A DNA stretch of 64,000 nucleotides from Streptomyces fulvoviolaceus (GCF_000718165.1 NZ_JOEY01000009.1:62001-126000), one strand, 5' to 3'. Shown: positions 43,586 to 53,502, counted from the first letter of the stretch. Made by a program: numbers and translations. Notes: a model not told the origin generated them from the letters alone.

Positions 43586-43659
43586 AGCCGCCTTCGGGAT
43601 TCGAACCCGAGACCTACGCATTACGAGTGCGTTGCTCTGGCCATCTGAGCTAAGGCGGC
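43586..43659 (-). tRNA. tRNA-Thr (anticodon CGT)
   Basis: A 74-base cloverleaf on the minus strand. The acceptor stem is GCCGCCT/AGGCGGC, the D arm TAGCTCAGATGGCCAGAGCA, the anticodon loop CTCGTAA (anticodon CGT, reading ACG) and the T arm GGGTTCGAATCCC. The discriminator base is T and CCA is not encoded. It is downstream of the aminopeptidase gene. Confidence 0.95.
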
Positions 43660-43777
43660 GCGCCGTCCGCACTATGGTGCGATCAGCAACGCCGGTAAGT
43701 CTACACAGTTTCCGAGGGTGCTCCGAACCAGCCCGGAGGGCCGGGCGGAGCCGGTGCCTCCGGGGCTGGTTGCAGGG

Positions 43778-45337
43778 CTATGAGCAGCGCTTTCGCTGCA
43801 CTGGCGGGGTCCCGCGGAGCAGATACGCGTTGATCGTGGAGTCGATGCAGGTGCTGCCGCGGCCGTACGCGGTGTGGCCGTCACCCTCGTAGGTGAGGAG
43901 GCGGGCCGAGGAGAGCTGGGAGGCGAGGGCGCGGGCCCAGCGGTAGGGGGTCGCCGGGTCACGGGTGGTGCCGACCACCACGATCGGGGCGGCGCCCTCG
44001 GCCACGATGCGGTGCGGTTCGCCCGTGGCCTTCACCGGCCAGTACGCGCAGTTGAGCGAGAGCCAGGCGAGGCCCTTGCCGAAGACGGGGGACGCCTTCT
44101 CGAAGGACGGGAGCGCCTTCTCGACCTCGTCGGGGGTGTCGAAGGCGGCCGGGAGGTCGAGGCAGTTGACGGCGGTGTTGGCGAACATCAGGTTGCTGTA
44201 GCGGCCGTCGGCGTCCCGCTCGTAGTAGCTGTCGGCGAGGACGAGCAGGCCGGCGCCGTCGTTCTCCTTCATCGCCGAGTTCAGCGCCTCCCGCAGCTGC
44301 GCCCACGCGCCCTCGTCGTACATCGCCGCGATCACGCCGGTGGTGGCGAGGGCCTCGCCGAGCTTGCGGCCGTCCGCGTCGCCGGTGGGGATGGGGTGCG
44401 CGTCGAGCTTCTCGAAGTAGGCCTTGAGGCGGTCGCCGACCTCGGCGGCCTTCGTGCCCAGCGGGCAGTCCGGCTGCTGCACACAGTCCTTCGCGAACGA
44501 CTGGAACGCCGTCTCGAAGCCCGCCGTCTGGTCGAGGTTCATCCGGCGGGCGGGCAGCGAGGGGTCCATCGCGCCGTCCAGGACGAGACGGCCGGCCCGC
44601 TCCGGGAAGAGTCCCGCGTACGTCGCCCCGAGGAACGTCCCGTACGACGCCCCCACGTAGTTCAGCTTCGCGTCGCCCAGCGCCGCCCGCACGATGTCCA
44701 TGTCCCGGGCCGCCTCGACCGTCGACACATGACGCAGCAGGTCGGGCGAGTCCTCGCCGCAGCCCTCCGCGAACTTCTTGAAGGAGTCGACCAGGTCTGT
44801 CCTCTCCTCCGCGTCGTCGGGCGTGATGTCCGTCTGTGTGTACGTGTCCATGTCCCGTCCGCCGAGGCATTCGACGGGCTCGCTGCGGGCGACTCCGCGC
44901 GGGTCGACCGCGACCATGTCGTAGCGGGCGCGGACCTCGGCCGGGTAGCCGATCCCGGCGTACGCCTGCAGGTAACCGATCGCCGAGCCGCCCGGCCCGC
45001 CCGGGTTCACCAGCAGCGAGCCCAGCGGCTTGCCCGGGCCCGTGGCCTTCTTGCGGGCGACGGCTAGCCGGACGTCACCGGCGTCCGGCTTCGCGTAGTC
45101 GCGGGGCGCCTTCAGCGTGGCGCACTCGAACCCGGGGACACCGCAGCTGCGCCAGTTCGGCTTCTGTCCGTAGTACGACGCGAGGGCGGCCGGCGTGGCC
45201 CGGGGCAGTGCGGCCAGCGCCGCCTCCGCCGCCGCGCTCGCGGAACTCGTCGAGGCGCCGGAGGAGCAGGCGGAGACAAGGAGCGCGGCGGCCGCGAAGA
45301 GACTGGCGTGGCGGAGATTTCGCCTGATGTGCATCAC
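43778..45337 (-). CDS. Tripeptidyl aminopeptidase-like alpha/beta hydrolase lipoprotein
   Basis: A 519-residue secreted hydrolase of the streptomycete Tap/SlpD/SlpE family, which removes tripeptides from the N termini of exported proteins. A signal peptide ends in LLVSAC (lipobox), so it is probably membrane-anchored. The oxyanion region is LLVNPGGPGGSAI, the nucleophile elbow GASYGT, the acid Asp in GTTRDPATPYRWA and the His in EGDGHTAYG. Cysteine pairs fit extracytoplasmic folding. It lies between the tRNA and holB. Confidence 0.9.
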   Translation of the reverse strand: MMHIRRNLRHASLFAAAALLVSACSSGASTSSASAAAEAALAALPRATPAALASYYGQKPNWRSCGVPGFECATLKAPRDYAKPDAGDVRLAVARKKATGPGKPLGSLLVNPGGPGGSAIGYLQAYAGIGYPAEVRARYDMVAVDPRGVARSEPVECLGGRDMDTYTQTDITPDDAEERTDLVDSFKKFAEGCGEDSPDLLRHVSTVEAARDMDIVRAALGDAKLNYVGASYGTFLGATYAGLFPERAGRLVLDGAMDPSLPARRMNLDQTAGFETAFQSFAKDCVQQPDCPLGTKAAEVGDRLKAYFEKLDAHPIPTGDADGRKLGEALATTGVIAAMYDEGAWAQLREALNSAMKENDGAGLLVLADSYYERDADGRYSNLMFANTAVNCLDLPAAFDTPDEVEKALPSFEKASPVFGKGLAWLSLNCAYWPVKATGEPHRIVAEGAAPIVVVGTTRDPATPYRWARALASQLSSARLLTYEGDGHTAYGRGSTCIDSTINAYLLRGTPPVQRKRCS

Positions 45338-45431
45338 GTGATCGTAACCATGCGCATTGGATCAAACACCCTCCGTGGACTCACTGGCTCGTATGAGTGA
45401 CGGCGTCAACCTGGGTCCCCCGCCTCGTCCG

Positions 45432-46637
45432 TCAGCCCGCTCTGAGTGCCATCGTCATCGCCTCCACCGCCAGCAGCGGGGCCACGTTGCGGTCGAGGGC
45501 CTCGCGGCAGGCGGCGATCGCCTCGATACGGCGGAGGGTGGACTCCGGGGAGCCGGCGCGGGCGAGGCGCTCCAGGGCGTCCTCGGCGTCCGCGTTGGCG
45601 ATCGCCACCCGGGAGCCGAGCTGGAGGGCGAGGACATCGCGGTAGAAGGCGGTGAGGTCGGTCAGGGCGAGGTCCAGGCTGTCGCGCTGCGTGCGCGTTC
45701 TGCGGCGCTTCTGCTTGTCCTCCAGGTCCTTCATCACGCCCGCCGTGCCGCGTGGCATCCGGCCACCCTGGGAGGCGCCCATCGCCGTCTTGAGTTCCTC
45801 GGTCTCCTTGCCGTCCCTCTCCTCGGCGAGCTGCTTGGCGTCGTCCGCCGCCGCGTCGACGAGCTCCTGGGCCGCCCTGAGGCAGCCGCCGACGTCCTCG
45901 ACCCGCAGCGGCAGCTTCAGCACGGCGGCCCGGCGCTCCCGCGCGGCCGGGTCGGTGGCCAGGCGGCGGGCCCGGTCGACATGGCCCTGGGTGGCGCGGG
46001 CGGCGGCCATGGCGGCGGCGGGCTCGATGCCCTCACGGCGTACGAGCATGTCGGCGACGGCGTCGACCGAGGGCGTGCTCAGGTTCAGGTGGCGACAGCG
46101 GGAGCGGATGGTCGGCAGGACGTCCTCGATGGAGGGGGCGCACAGCAGCCAGACCGTGCGGGGAGCGGGCTCCTCCACCGCTTTGAGGACGGCGTTGGCC
46201 GACTTCTCGTTGAGCCGCTCGGCGTCCTCGACGAGGATGATCTGCCAGCGGCCGGTGGCCGGCGAGGTGAACGACTTGCGGACGGTGTCACGCATGTCGT
46301 CGGCGAGGATCTGCGAGCCGACCGCGGCGACCGTGCTGACGTCGGCGTGGGTGCCGATCAGCGCCGTATGACAGCCGTCGCAGAAGCCGCAGCCAGGGGA
46401 TCCGCCCAGGGCACGGTCCGGGCTGACGCACTGCAGTGCGGCGGCGAAGGCCCGCGCCGCCTGGTTGCGCCCGGCACCGGGCGGTCCCGTGAACAGCCAG
46501 GCGTGCGTCATCTTCGACGCCTCGGGCGGCGGCGTGTCCGTGGCGGCCGCGGTGACCAGGGCGTCGGCGTCCCGAGCAGCGGCAGCGAGCTGCTCGCTCA
46601 CCTTCTCCTGGCCCACCAGGTCGTCCCAGACGGTCAT
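45432..46637 (-). CDS. holB: DNA polymerase III delta' subunit
   Basis: Clamp-loader subunit, 401 residues. The AAA+ fold has the altered P-loop GPPGAGRN (no Lys-Thr), as normal for delta', which does not hydrolyse ATP. The zinc module is CGFCDGCH preceded by another Cys. The sensor/arginine region LPTIRSRCRHLNL contains the conserved SRC finger. It lies downstream of the thymidylate-kinase fusion gene on the same strand with an 88-base gap, the usual tmk-holB pairing. Confidence 0.93.
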   Translation of the reverse strand: MTVWDDLVGQEKVSEQLAAAARDADALVTAAATDTPPPEASKMTHAWLFTGPPGAGRNQAARAFAAALQCVSPDRALGGSPGCGFCDGCHTALIGTHADVSTVAAVGSQILADDMRDTVRKSFTSPATGRWQIILVEDAERLNEKSANAVLKAVEEPAPRTVWLLCAPSIEDVLPTIRSRCRHLNLSTPSVDAVADMLVRREGIEPAAAMAAARATQGHVDRARRLATDPAARERRAAVLKLPLRVEDVGGCLRAAQELVDAAADDAKQLAEERDGKETEELKTAMGASQGGRMPRGTAGVMKDLEDKQKRRRTRTQRDSLDLALTDLTAFYRDVLALQLGSRVAIANADAEDALERLARAGSPESTLRRIEAIAACREALDRNVAPLLAVEAMTMALRAG

Positions 46638-46725
46638 GCCTCACCCCGCCCTTTCGTCATGTTTCGCGGTGCGGGATCCATTGTGCGGGGTGGCACTGAC
46701 AACCGGGCCGACCCGGCGGCCGGGC

Positions 46726-49700
46726 TCAGCGCCCCCGGCCCCGACGGCGGCCCCGGCCCCCGTCGTCGCCGTATTCGCCGTACTCACCGTCGCGCGGACC
46801 GAGCAACTCGTCCGCCAACGAGGGCAGATCGTCCAGCGGTGTCTCCTCGGCCCAGTCGGACCGGGCCCGGCGCTTGGGCGCACCCTCGGCGTCCACCTGA
46901 GGCAACTCACGCGTCCGGTCCTCGGTCCCGTCCGGGCGCGCCCCGGCCTGCTCGTCCCGGAAGAACCCCGGCGGAACCCGGTCCTCGGGCCCCTTGTCCC
47001 GTACGGGAGGCAGCACCGCGGTCTCGTCCGCCGCACCAGGCACCACGGGAGGCAGCACGGCCGTCTCGTCCGCGGCCCCCGGAGGAACCCGAGGCAGCAC
47101 AGCCGTCTCGTCCGCCGCACCCTGAGGGGCGGGCGGCTGGGGCAGCTCGGCGGTCACGTCGGAGTCGGACGCACCGGAAGCCCCACGGTCGGAAGCCCCG
47201 TCGTCGCCCCGCTCCTCCGGCACCCGCGGCAGCACCGCCGTCTCGTCCGCCGGCCCACTCGACGTGTGCGTCGGCGTCACGACCGGCGTGGGCACGGTCG
47301 CCGCGTCCTGCCCGGCGGCAGGAGCCGGCGGCTTCTTCGGCCCCGCCTCCGCCGCTGCCGTGGCCTGCTCGGCGAGCCGCCGTGCCTCCTCGGCCCGCAG
47401 CAGCGCCTCCTCGGCCTTGCGCTGCTTCTCCAGGCGCCGCGCCTCGGCCTCGGCGCGCAGCCGGGCCTCCTCCTCGGCCTGCTTGCGGCGCCGGTCCTCC
47501 TCGGCCTTGCGCCGGGCCTCTTCCTCGGCCCGGACCTTCTCCTCGGCGAGGAGCCGCGCCCGCTCCTCCTCGGCACGCCGACGCGCTTCCTCGGCCCGCA
47601 GCCGGGCCTCCTCCGCCTGCCGTTCGGCCTCGCGGCGCTGGGCTTCCTCCAGCTCGCGCCGCTTGCGCTCCTCCTCCTCGGCCTGCAGCCGCGCGAGCTG
47701 CTCCTGGCGCTCGCGCTCCAGGCGCTCCTCCTCGGCCTTGCGCGCAGCCTCTTCCTCGGCCTTCCGGCGCGCTTCCTCCTCGGCCTTCCGCCGGGCCTCC
47801 TCCTGAGCCTGGATCTCGGCCTCGGACAGCGGCAGCATCTGGTCGAGCCGGTGCCGTACGACGGTCGTGACGGCCTCGGGCTCCTGGCCCGCGTCCACGA
47901 CGAGGTAGCGCCCCGGGTCGGCCGCGGCCAGCGTGAGGAAACCGGACCGCACGCGCGCGTGGAACTCGGCGGGCTCCGACTCCAGCCGGTCGGGCGCCTC
48001 GGTGAACCGCTCGCGGGCGATCTCCGGCGAGACGTCCAGCAGCACCGTCAGATGAGGCACCAGTCCGTCCGTCGCCCACCGGTTGATCCGGGCGATCTCG
48101 GTCGGGGACAGGTCACGGCCCGCCCCCTGGTAGGCCACCGAGGAGTCGACGTACCGATCGGAGATCACGACCGCACCGCGCTCCAGCGCGGGCCGCACCA
48201 CCGTGTCGACGTGCTCCGCGCGGTCCGCCGCGTACAGCAGCGCCTCCGCGCGGTGCGAGAGTCCGGCGCTGGACACGTCGAGCAGGATCGACCGCAGCCG
48301 CTTGCCGACCGGGGTCGCCCCCGGCTCGCGCGTCACCACGACCTCGTGGCCCTTGGCCCTTATCCACTCGGCGAGCGCCTCGGCCTGGGTGGACTTCCCG
48401 GCCCCGTCGCCGCCCTCCAGCGCGATGAAGAATCCAGAAGCGGCGGGCACCGTCACCGGGTCGTCGCCGCCCAGCAGCGCGTCCCGCAGATCGTGCCGCA
48501 GCGGTACACCGGAACGGTCGTCGACCTTGGCCAGCACCAGCGCGGCCACCGGCAGCAGCAGCGCGCCGACCAGCATCAGCGTGAACGCGGCGCCGCCGTG
48601 CGCGAACACGAACTTGCCGTTCTCCAGGCGGTGCGGCCCGATCGCCGCCGCCACCAGGGGCGCGACGACGGCACCGAGCGCCACACACACGCGTACGACC
48701 GCGTGCAGGTGCTCGGTGGTCCGCGCCCGCCGGTAGTCCTCGGCCTCCTGGTCGAGCAGCGTGTGCCCGGTGTTGGCGGCCACGCCCGCGCCGATACCGG
48801 CCAGCGCGACGATCAGCAACACGGTGGTGACGTCCGGGACGAGCCCGGCCGCCAGCAGGGCGACGCCGGTGAAGGCGATCGCCAGCGCGAGCAGCCGGCG
48901 CCGCGACAGCGTCGGCAGCACGGCAGGTGCCGTACGGATGCCGATGACGACCCCGCCGGTCAGCCCGAGCACCAGCAGGCCGTACGTCACCGGCCCGCCG
49001 CCCAGGTCCTTGGCGTGCAGCACGGCGACGGCCACGGCGGCCGCGACCGCCCCGGCGACGGCCGCGCAGGCGAGCACCAGCAGCGGGATCGCACCGGTAC
49101 GGCCCTTGTCGATGCCCGTGCCCGTCTTGGGGCGGCGCAGTCCCTCGAGCGGCGAACGCGCGCGTGGCGTGCGTGCGTCGGGCAGCTCCAGGAAGGTCAG
49201 CACGGACAGGGACGCGGCGAACAGACCGGCCGCGACATACGACGCGAGGGCCGCCTGGTGCTGCCCGAACCAGTCGATGCCGGAGCCCAGCAGGTTGTTG
49301 AGCAGACCGGCCACGACGAGCGCGGCGGCGGCCAGCGGGATCGCCACGAAGCCCGTCCGCAGCGACAGGCGGCGCAGCGCGTCCAGGTGGTCCGGCAGCG
49401 GTCGTACGGTCGCCCCCTCGGGGGGAGGCGCGGGCAGCAGGCTGGGCGCCGCGCTCTCGCGGCACACGGTCCAGAAGCGCTCGGCGACACCGGTCACGAA
49501 GACGGTCACCAGGAGCGCGGCCGAAGCGTCGTCCGGCATCCAGTCGATCCACAGGGGCGCCACGATGAGCGCCACGGCCCGCAACCCGTCCGCGCCGACC
49601 ATGGTCCAGCGGCGGTCGAGCGGGCCCTCCTGGGAGGTGAGCGAGGTCAGCGGTCCCAGGAGTACGGCCCCGAAGAGCAGCGTCGCCAGGATGCGCACCC

Positions 49701-49959
49701 CGAAGACGGTCGCCACTGCGAACGCCACGCCCCGGTAGCCACCGCCGAACGAGCCCTCGGCGATCGCCGCCTGGAGGGCGAGCACGACCAGCACCAGGAG
49801 CGCGAGGATGTCGCCGACTCCGCCCACCAGCTGTGCGCTCCACAGCCGTTTCAGCTGCGGTTGGCGCAGCAGGGCACGGACGGCGCGCTCGCGGGAGTCC
49901 GCGACTAGCGCGTCGTCGGGGGCCGGGTGAAGGGCCGTTGGCTGGTCGGCACTGGTCAT
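46726..49959 (-). CDS. tmk: Thymidylate kinase fused to a membrane domain and coiled-coil tail
   Basis: A 1077-residue three-part protein. Residues ~30-510 carry about ten hydrophobic segments like an MFS transporter half. Residues ~535-740 are a complete thymidylate kinase (P-loop ALEGGDGAGKST, DRY motif ISDRYVDSS, lid region). Residues ~740-900 are a long Glu/Arg/Ala-rich coiled coil. The tail holds four copies of ADETAVLP and ends in Arg/Gly-rich residues. The kinase makes dTDP for DNA synthesis. The fusion would tether it to the membrane, which is unusual outside streptomycetes. It lies between topA and holB. Confidence 0.9.
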   Translation of the reverse strand: MTSADQPTALHPAPDDALVADSRERAVRALLRQPQLKRLWSAQLVGGVGDILALLVLVVLALQAAIAEGSFGGGYRGVAFAVATVFGVRILATLLFGAVLLGPLTSLTSQEGPLDRRWTMVGADGLRAVALIVAPLWIDWMPDDASAALLVTVFVTGVAERFWTVCRESAAPSLLPAPPPEGATVRPLPDHLDALRRLSLRTGFVAIPLAAAALVVAGLLNNLLGSGIDWFGQHQAALASYVAAGLFAASLSVLTFLELPDARTPRARSPLEGLRRPKTGTGIDKGRTGAIPLLVLACAAVAGAVAAAVAVAVLHAKDLGGGPVTYGLLVLGLTGGVVIGIRTAPAVLPTLSRRRLLALAIAFTGVALLAAGLVPDVTTVLLIVALAGIGAGVAANTGHTLLDQEAEDYRRARTTEHLHAVVRVCVALGAVVAPLVAAAIGPHRLENGKFVFAHGGAAFTLMLVGALLLPVAALVLAKVDDRSGVPLRHDLRDALLGGDDPVTVPAASGFFIALEGGDGAGKSTQAEALAEWIRAKGHEVVVTREPGATPVGKRLRSILLDVSSAGLSHRAEALLYAADRAEHVDTVVRPALERGAVVISDRYVDSSVAYQGAGRDLSPTEIARINRWATDGLVPHLTVLLDVSPEIARERFTEAPDRLESEPAEFHARVRSGFLTLAAADPGRYLVVDAGQEPEAVTTVVRHRLDQMLPLSEAEIQAQEEARRKAEEEARRKAEEEAARKAEEERLERERQEQLARLQAEEEERKRRELEEAQRREAERQAEEARLRAEEARRRAEEERARLLAEEKVRAEEEARRKAEEDRRRKQAEEEARLRAEAEARRLEKQRKAEEALLRAEEARRLAEQATAAAEAGPKKPPAPAAGQDAATVPTPVVTPTHTSSGPADETAVLPRVPEERGDDGASDRGASGASDSDVTAELPQPPAPQGAADETAVLPRVPPGAADETAVLPPVVPGAADETAVLPPVRDKGPEDRVPPGFFRDEQAGARPDGTEDRTRELPQVDAEGAPKRRARSDWAEETPLDDLPSLADELLGPRDGEYGEYGDDGGRGRRRGRGR

Positions 49960-50014
49960 GCTTTCAGCCTATCGGCAGCCACCGACAGCCCGGGGCGCCC
50001 GTCCGAACGTGCGC

Positions 50015-50045
50015 ACGCCCCGACACCAAAGTGATGCCGGGGCGT
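50015..50045 (-). terminator. Hairpin between topA and the tmk fusion gene
   Basis: An eight-base-pair stem (ACGCCCCG at 50015-50022 with CGGGGCGT at 50038-50045) contains an inner CAC/GTG pairing. It lies 49 bases past the topA stop. The T-run flanks it on the plus strand, so it may also act in that direction. Confidence 0.65.
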
Positions 50046-50093
50046 TCTTTTTGCGAAGCCTCCGTGGCCTTCTGTGGAGGACGACGGCTCGGC

Positions 50094-52925
50094 TCAGTCG
50101 TCGGACGCCGTCTTCGAAGCCGTCGCCTTCTTGGCGGTCGTCTTCTTCGCCGTCGTCGTCTTCTTGGCAGCCGTCGTGGTCTTCTTCGCGGCGGTCTTCT
50201 TGGCGGCCGTCGCCTTCTTGGCCGGGGCCTTCTTCGCGGGAGCCTTCTTCGCCGTCTTCTTGGCAGGCCCCTTCGCCCGCTTCTCGGCGAGCAGCTCGAA
50301 GCCGCGCCCCGGGGTGATCTCCTCGACGCTGTCGCCGGAGCGCAGGGTCGCGTTGGTCTCCCCGTCGGTGACGTACGGCCCGAAGCGACCGTCCTTGACG
50401 ACGACCGGCTGCCCGCTGACCGGGTCCGCGCCCAGCTCCTTCAGCGGCGGCTTGGCGGCGGCCCGGCCACGCTGCTTGGGCTGGGAGTAGATCTCCAGCG
50501 CCTCTTCGAGGGTGATCGTGAAGAGCTGGTCCTCGGTCTGCAGCGAGCGCGAGTCCGTGCCCTTCTTCAGGTACGGGCCGTAGCGGCCGTTCTGCGCGGT
50601 GATCTCCACGCCCTCGACGTCCTTGCCGACGACACGCGGCAGCGACATCAGCTTGAGCGCGTCCGCGAGGGTCACCGTGTCCAGCGTCATCGACTTGAAC
50701 AGCGAGGCCGTACGCGGCTTCACGGCGTTCTTGCCGGTCTTCGGGGTGCCCTCGGGAAGCACCTCGGTGACGTACGGGCCGTAGCGGCCGTCCCTCGCGA
50801 TGATCTGGTGGCCCGACTCCGGGTCGGCGCCGAGCTCGAAGTCACCGCTCGGCTTGGCGAGCAGCTCCTCCGCGAGCTCGACGGACAGCTCGTCAGGGGG
50901 CAGGTCCTCGGGTACGTCGGCCCGCTGGTGGTTCTCGGAGTCCTTCTCACCGCGCTCGACGTACGGGCCGTAGCGCCCGACCCGCAGCACGATGTCGTTA
51001 CCCACCGGGAACGACGACACCTCGCGCGCGTCGATCGCGCCCAGGTCGGTCACCAGCTCCTTGAGGCCACCGAGGTGGTCCCCGTCGCCGTTGCCGGCCT
51101 CGGCCGCGCCGCCGGTGCCACTGCCGCTGCCCTCGCCGAAGTAGAAGCGCCGCAGCCACGGCACGGACTGCGCCTCACCGCGGGCGATGCGGTCGAGGTC
51201 GTCCTCCATCCGGGCGGTGAAGTCGTAGTCGACGAGCCGCCCGAAGTGCTTCTCCAGGAGGTTGACCACGGCGAAGGACAGGAAGGACGGCACGAGTGCC
51301 GTGCCCTTCTTGAAGACATAGCCGCGGTCGAGGATCGTGCCGATGATCGACGCGTACGTCGACGGACGGCCGATCTCGCGCTCTTCGAGCTCCTTGACCA
51401 GGCTGGCTTCGGTGTAGCGGGCCGGGGGCTTGGTGGCGTGCCCGTCGACCGTGATCTCCTCGGCGGACAGCGCGTCGCCCTCGCTGACCTGGGGCAGCCG
51501 GCGCTCGCGGTCGTCCAGCTCGGCGTTCGGGTCGTCGGCGCCCTCGACGTAGGCCTTCAGGAAGCCATGGAAGGTGATCGTCTTGCCGGAGGCGCTGAAC
51601 TCGACGTCCCGGCCGTCGGCGGCGGCGCCACCGATCTTCACGGTCACGCTGTTGCCGGTCGCGTCCTTCATCTGCGAGGCGACCGTCCGCTTCCAGATCA
51701 GCTCGTAGAGCTTGAACTGGTCGCCGGTCAGGCCGGTCTCGGCGGGCGTGCGGAAACGATCACCCGACGGGCGGATCGCCTCGTGCGCCTCCTGCGCGTT
51801 CTTGACCTTTCCGGCGTACGTCCGCGGCTGGGCCGGCAGGTAGTCGGCGCCGTACAGCTGCGTGACCTGGGCGCGGGCCGCCGTGATGGCGGTGTCGCTC
51901 AGCGTCGTGGAGTCCGTACGCATGTAGGTGATGTAGCCGTTTTCGTACAGCTTCTGGGCGACCTGCATGGTCGCCTTCGCGCCGAAGCCGAGCTTGCGGC
52001 TGGCCTCCTGCTGGAGCGTCGTCGTACGGAACGGGGCGTACGGCGAGCGGCGGTACGGCTTCGACTCGACGGACCGGACGGAGAACCGCGTGTCCTCCAG
52101 GGCGGCGGCCAGCGCACGGGCGTTGGCCTCGTCGAGGTGCAGCGTGTTCGCGCCCTTGATCTGTCCCAGGGAGTCGAAGTCGCGGCCCTGCGCGACCCGC
52201 CTGCCGTCGACGGTCTGGAGGCGGGCGACCAGCGACGACGGGTCCGACGAATCCCCGGCGCGGCCGGTCGCGAAGGTGCCCGTCAGGTCCCAGTACTCGG
52301 CAGAACGAAACGCGATGCGCTCGCGTTCCCGCTCCACCACGAGCCGGGTGGCGACGGACTGGACACGGCCGGCCGACAGGCGCGGCATGACCTTCTTCCA
52401 CAGGACCGGCGAGACCTCGTAGCCGTAGAGACGGTCGAGGATGCGGCGGGTCTCCTGGGCGTCGACCATGCGCTGGTTGAGGTCGCGCGGGTTGGCGACG
52501 GCCTCGCGGATCGCGTCCTTGGTGATCTCGTGGAACACCATGCGCTTGACCGGGACCTTGGGCTTCAGGACCTCGAGGAGGTGCCACGCGATGGCCTCGC
52601 CCTCGCGGTCCTCATCGGTGGCGAGGAAGAGTTCGTCGGAGTCCTTGAGGAGATCCTTGAGCTTCTTGACCTGGGCCCGCTTGTCGGCGTTGACCACGTA
52701 GATCGGCTGGAAGTCGTTCTCGACGTCCACGCCGAGTCGCCGGACCTCGCCGGTGTACTTCTCGGGCACCTCCGCGGCGCCGTTGGGAAGGTCACGGATG
52801 TGCCCGACGCTCGCTTCGACGACGTAGCCGGGGCCGAGATAGCCCTTGATCGTCTTCGCCTTGGCAGGCGACTCGACGATGACGAGTCGGCGGCCGCCGT
52901 GTGCGGTGTCGCTGGTCGGGGACAA
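50094..52925 (-). CDS. topA: DNA topoisomerase I
   Basis: Relaxes negative supercoils; essential in streptomycetes. The 943-residue type IA enzyme has the TOPRIM domain from LVIVESPAKAKTIKGYLG with DEDREGEAIAWH, and the catalytic tyrosine in ENGYITYMRTDSTTLS. C-terminal repeats of the NGRYGPY/DGRFGPY type replace zinc ribbons. The last 60 residues are Lys/Ala/Thr-rich, like actinobacterial TopA tails that aid processive DNA binding. The start is TTG at 52925, with GGAGAGAAG seven bases upstream; the frame stays open to 53018. Confidence 0.95.
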   Translation of the reverse strand: MSPTSDTAHGGRRLVIVESPAKAKTIKGYLGPGYVVEASVGHIRDLPNGAAEVPEKYTGEVRRLGVDVENDFQPIYVVNADKRAQVKKLKDLLKDSDELFLATDEDREGEAIAWHLLEVLKPKVPVKRMVFHEITKDAIREAVANPRDLNQRMVDAQETRRILDRLYGYEVSPVLWKKVMPRLSAGRVQSVATRLVVERERERIAFRSAEYWDLTGTFATGRAGDSSDPSSLVARLQTVDGRRVAQGRDFDSLGQIKGANTLHLDEANARALAAALEDTRFSVRSVESKPYRRSPYAPFRTTTLQQEASRKLGFGAKATMQVAQKLYENGYITYMRTDSTTLSDTAITAARAQVTQLYGADYLPAQPRTYAGKVKNAQEAHEAIRPSGDRFRTPAETGLTGDQFKLYELIWKRTVASQMKDATGNSVTVKIGGAAADGRDVEFSASGKTITFHGFLKAYVEGADDPNAELDDRERRLPQVSEGDALSAEEITVDGHATKPPARYTEASLVKELEEREIGRPSTYASIIGTILDRGYVFKKGTALVPSFLSFAVVNLLEKHFGRLVDYDFTARMEDDLDRIARGEAQSVPWLRRFYFGEGSGSGTGGAAEAGNGDGDHLGGLKELVTDLGAIDAREVSSFPVGNDIVLRVGRYGPYVERGEKDSENHQRADVPEDLPPDELSVELAEELLAKPSGDFELGADPESGHQIIARDGRYGPYVTEVLPEGTPKTGKNAVKPRTASLFKSMTLDTVTLADALKLMSLPRVVGKDVEGVEITAQNGRYGPYLKKGTDSRSLQTEDQLFTITLEEALEIYSQPKQRGRAAAKPPLKELGADPVSGQPVVVKDGRFGPYVTDGETNATLRSGDSVEEITPGRGFELLAEKRAKGPAKKTAKKAPAKKAPAKKATAAKKTAAKKTTTAAKKTTTAKKTTAKKATASKTASDD

Positions 52926-53172
52926 CTTCGCTCTTCTCTCCGGTCGGCGCTGGGGTCTCTCCCCAGGCCTTGGTCCCGGGGTCGGGTCATGCTGACGCTG
53001 CGGAGTGTGACGGTACATCCCGCCCCCGTGTCAAACGGGAAAAGCCCGCAACGGCCACTCGAACGGTAACCCGACTACCGCCATTCCTGCCGCCCGGAGT
53101 GCCCACCGGCCTTTTCGAGGCTATCCGGAGGGTGATCTCCCCATTACCGGATCCGCAGCTCCCGCGCGGTTC

Positions 53173-53370
53173 TCACACACGCGTGAAGCACCAGGTTCCG
53201 AGGGCCAGCGCGATCAGCGCGGCGAGGGTCGCGACGGTCGCCGATGCGACGGGACTCACACCGAGGGCGACGGGTTCACGGTGCCGTACACGGGCCACGG
53301 TCCACATCAGCAGCCCTCCTCCGAACAGCGCGAACACCACTCCCGCGAAGATCGCCGGTCCGCTCTCCAT
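53173..53370 (-). CDS. Small two-helix membrane protein
   Basis: A 65-residue protein with two hydrophobic helices (about 5-25 and 39-62) joined by a basic loop (RVRHRE). GGGGAG precedes the ATG. The function is unknown. It lies between topA and the kinase gene on the same strand. Confidence 0.65.
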   Translation of the reverse strand: MESGPAIFAGVVFALFGGGLLMWTVARVRHREPVALGVSPVASATVATLAALIALALGTWCFTRV

Positions 53371-53502
53371 GGCTCCCCGTGCCCCTTTTCTCCCGTCCGA
53401 GAGTCCTCAACCCGTGGAGGCTGACACGTACGGGCGGCGCACAGGCGAACCCCGGGTGAACGCGGGACCGACGCGGCTGTGGACTGCCCGGCCCGGCCGG
53501 CC

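Noticed and set aside
49833..53069. A 1078-codon plus-strand frame over topA.
   Set aside because: Antisense shadow; TopA motifs are all on the minus strand.
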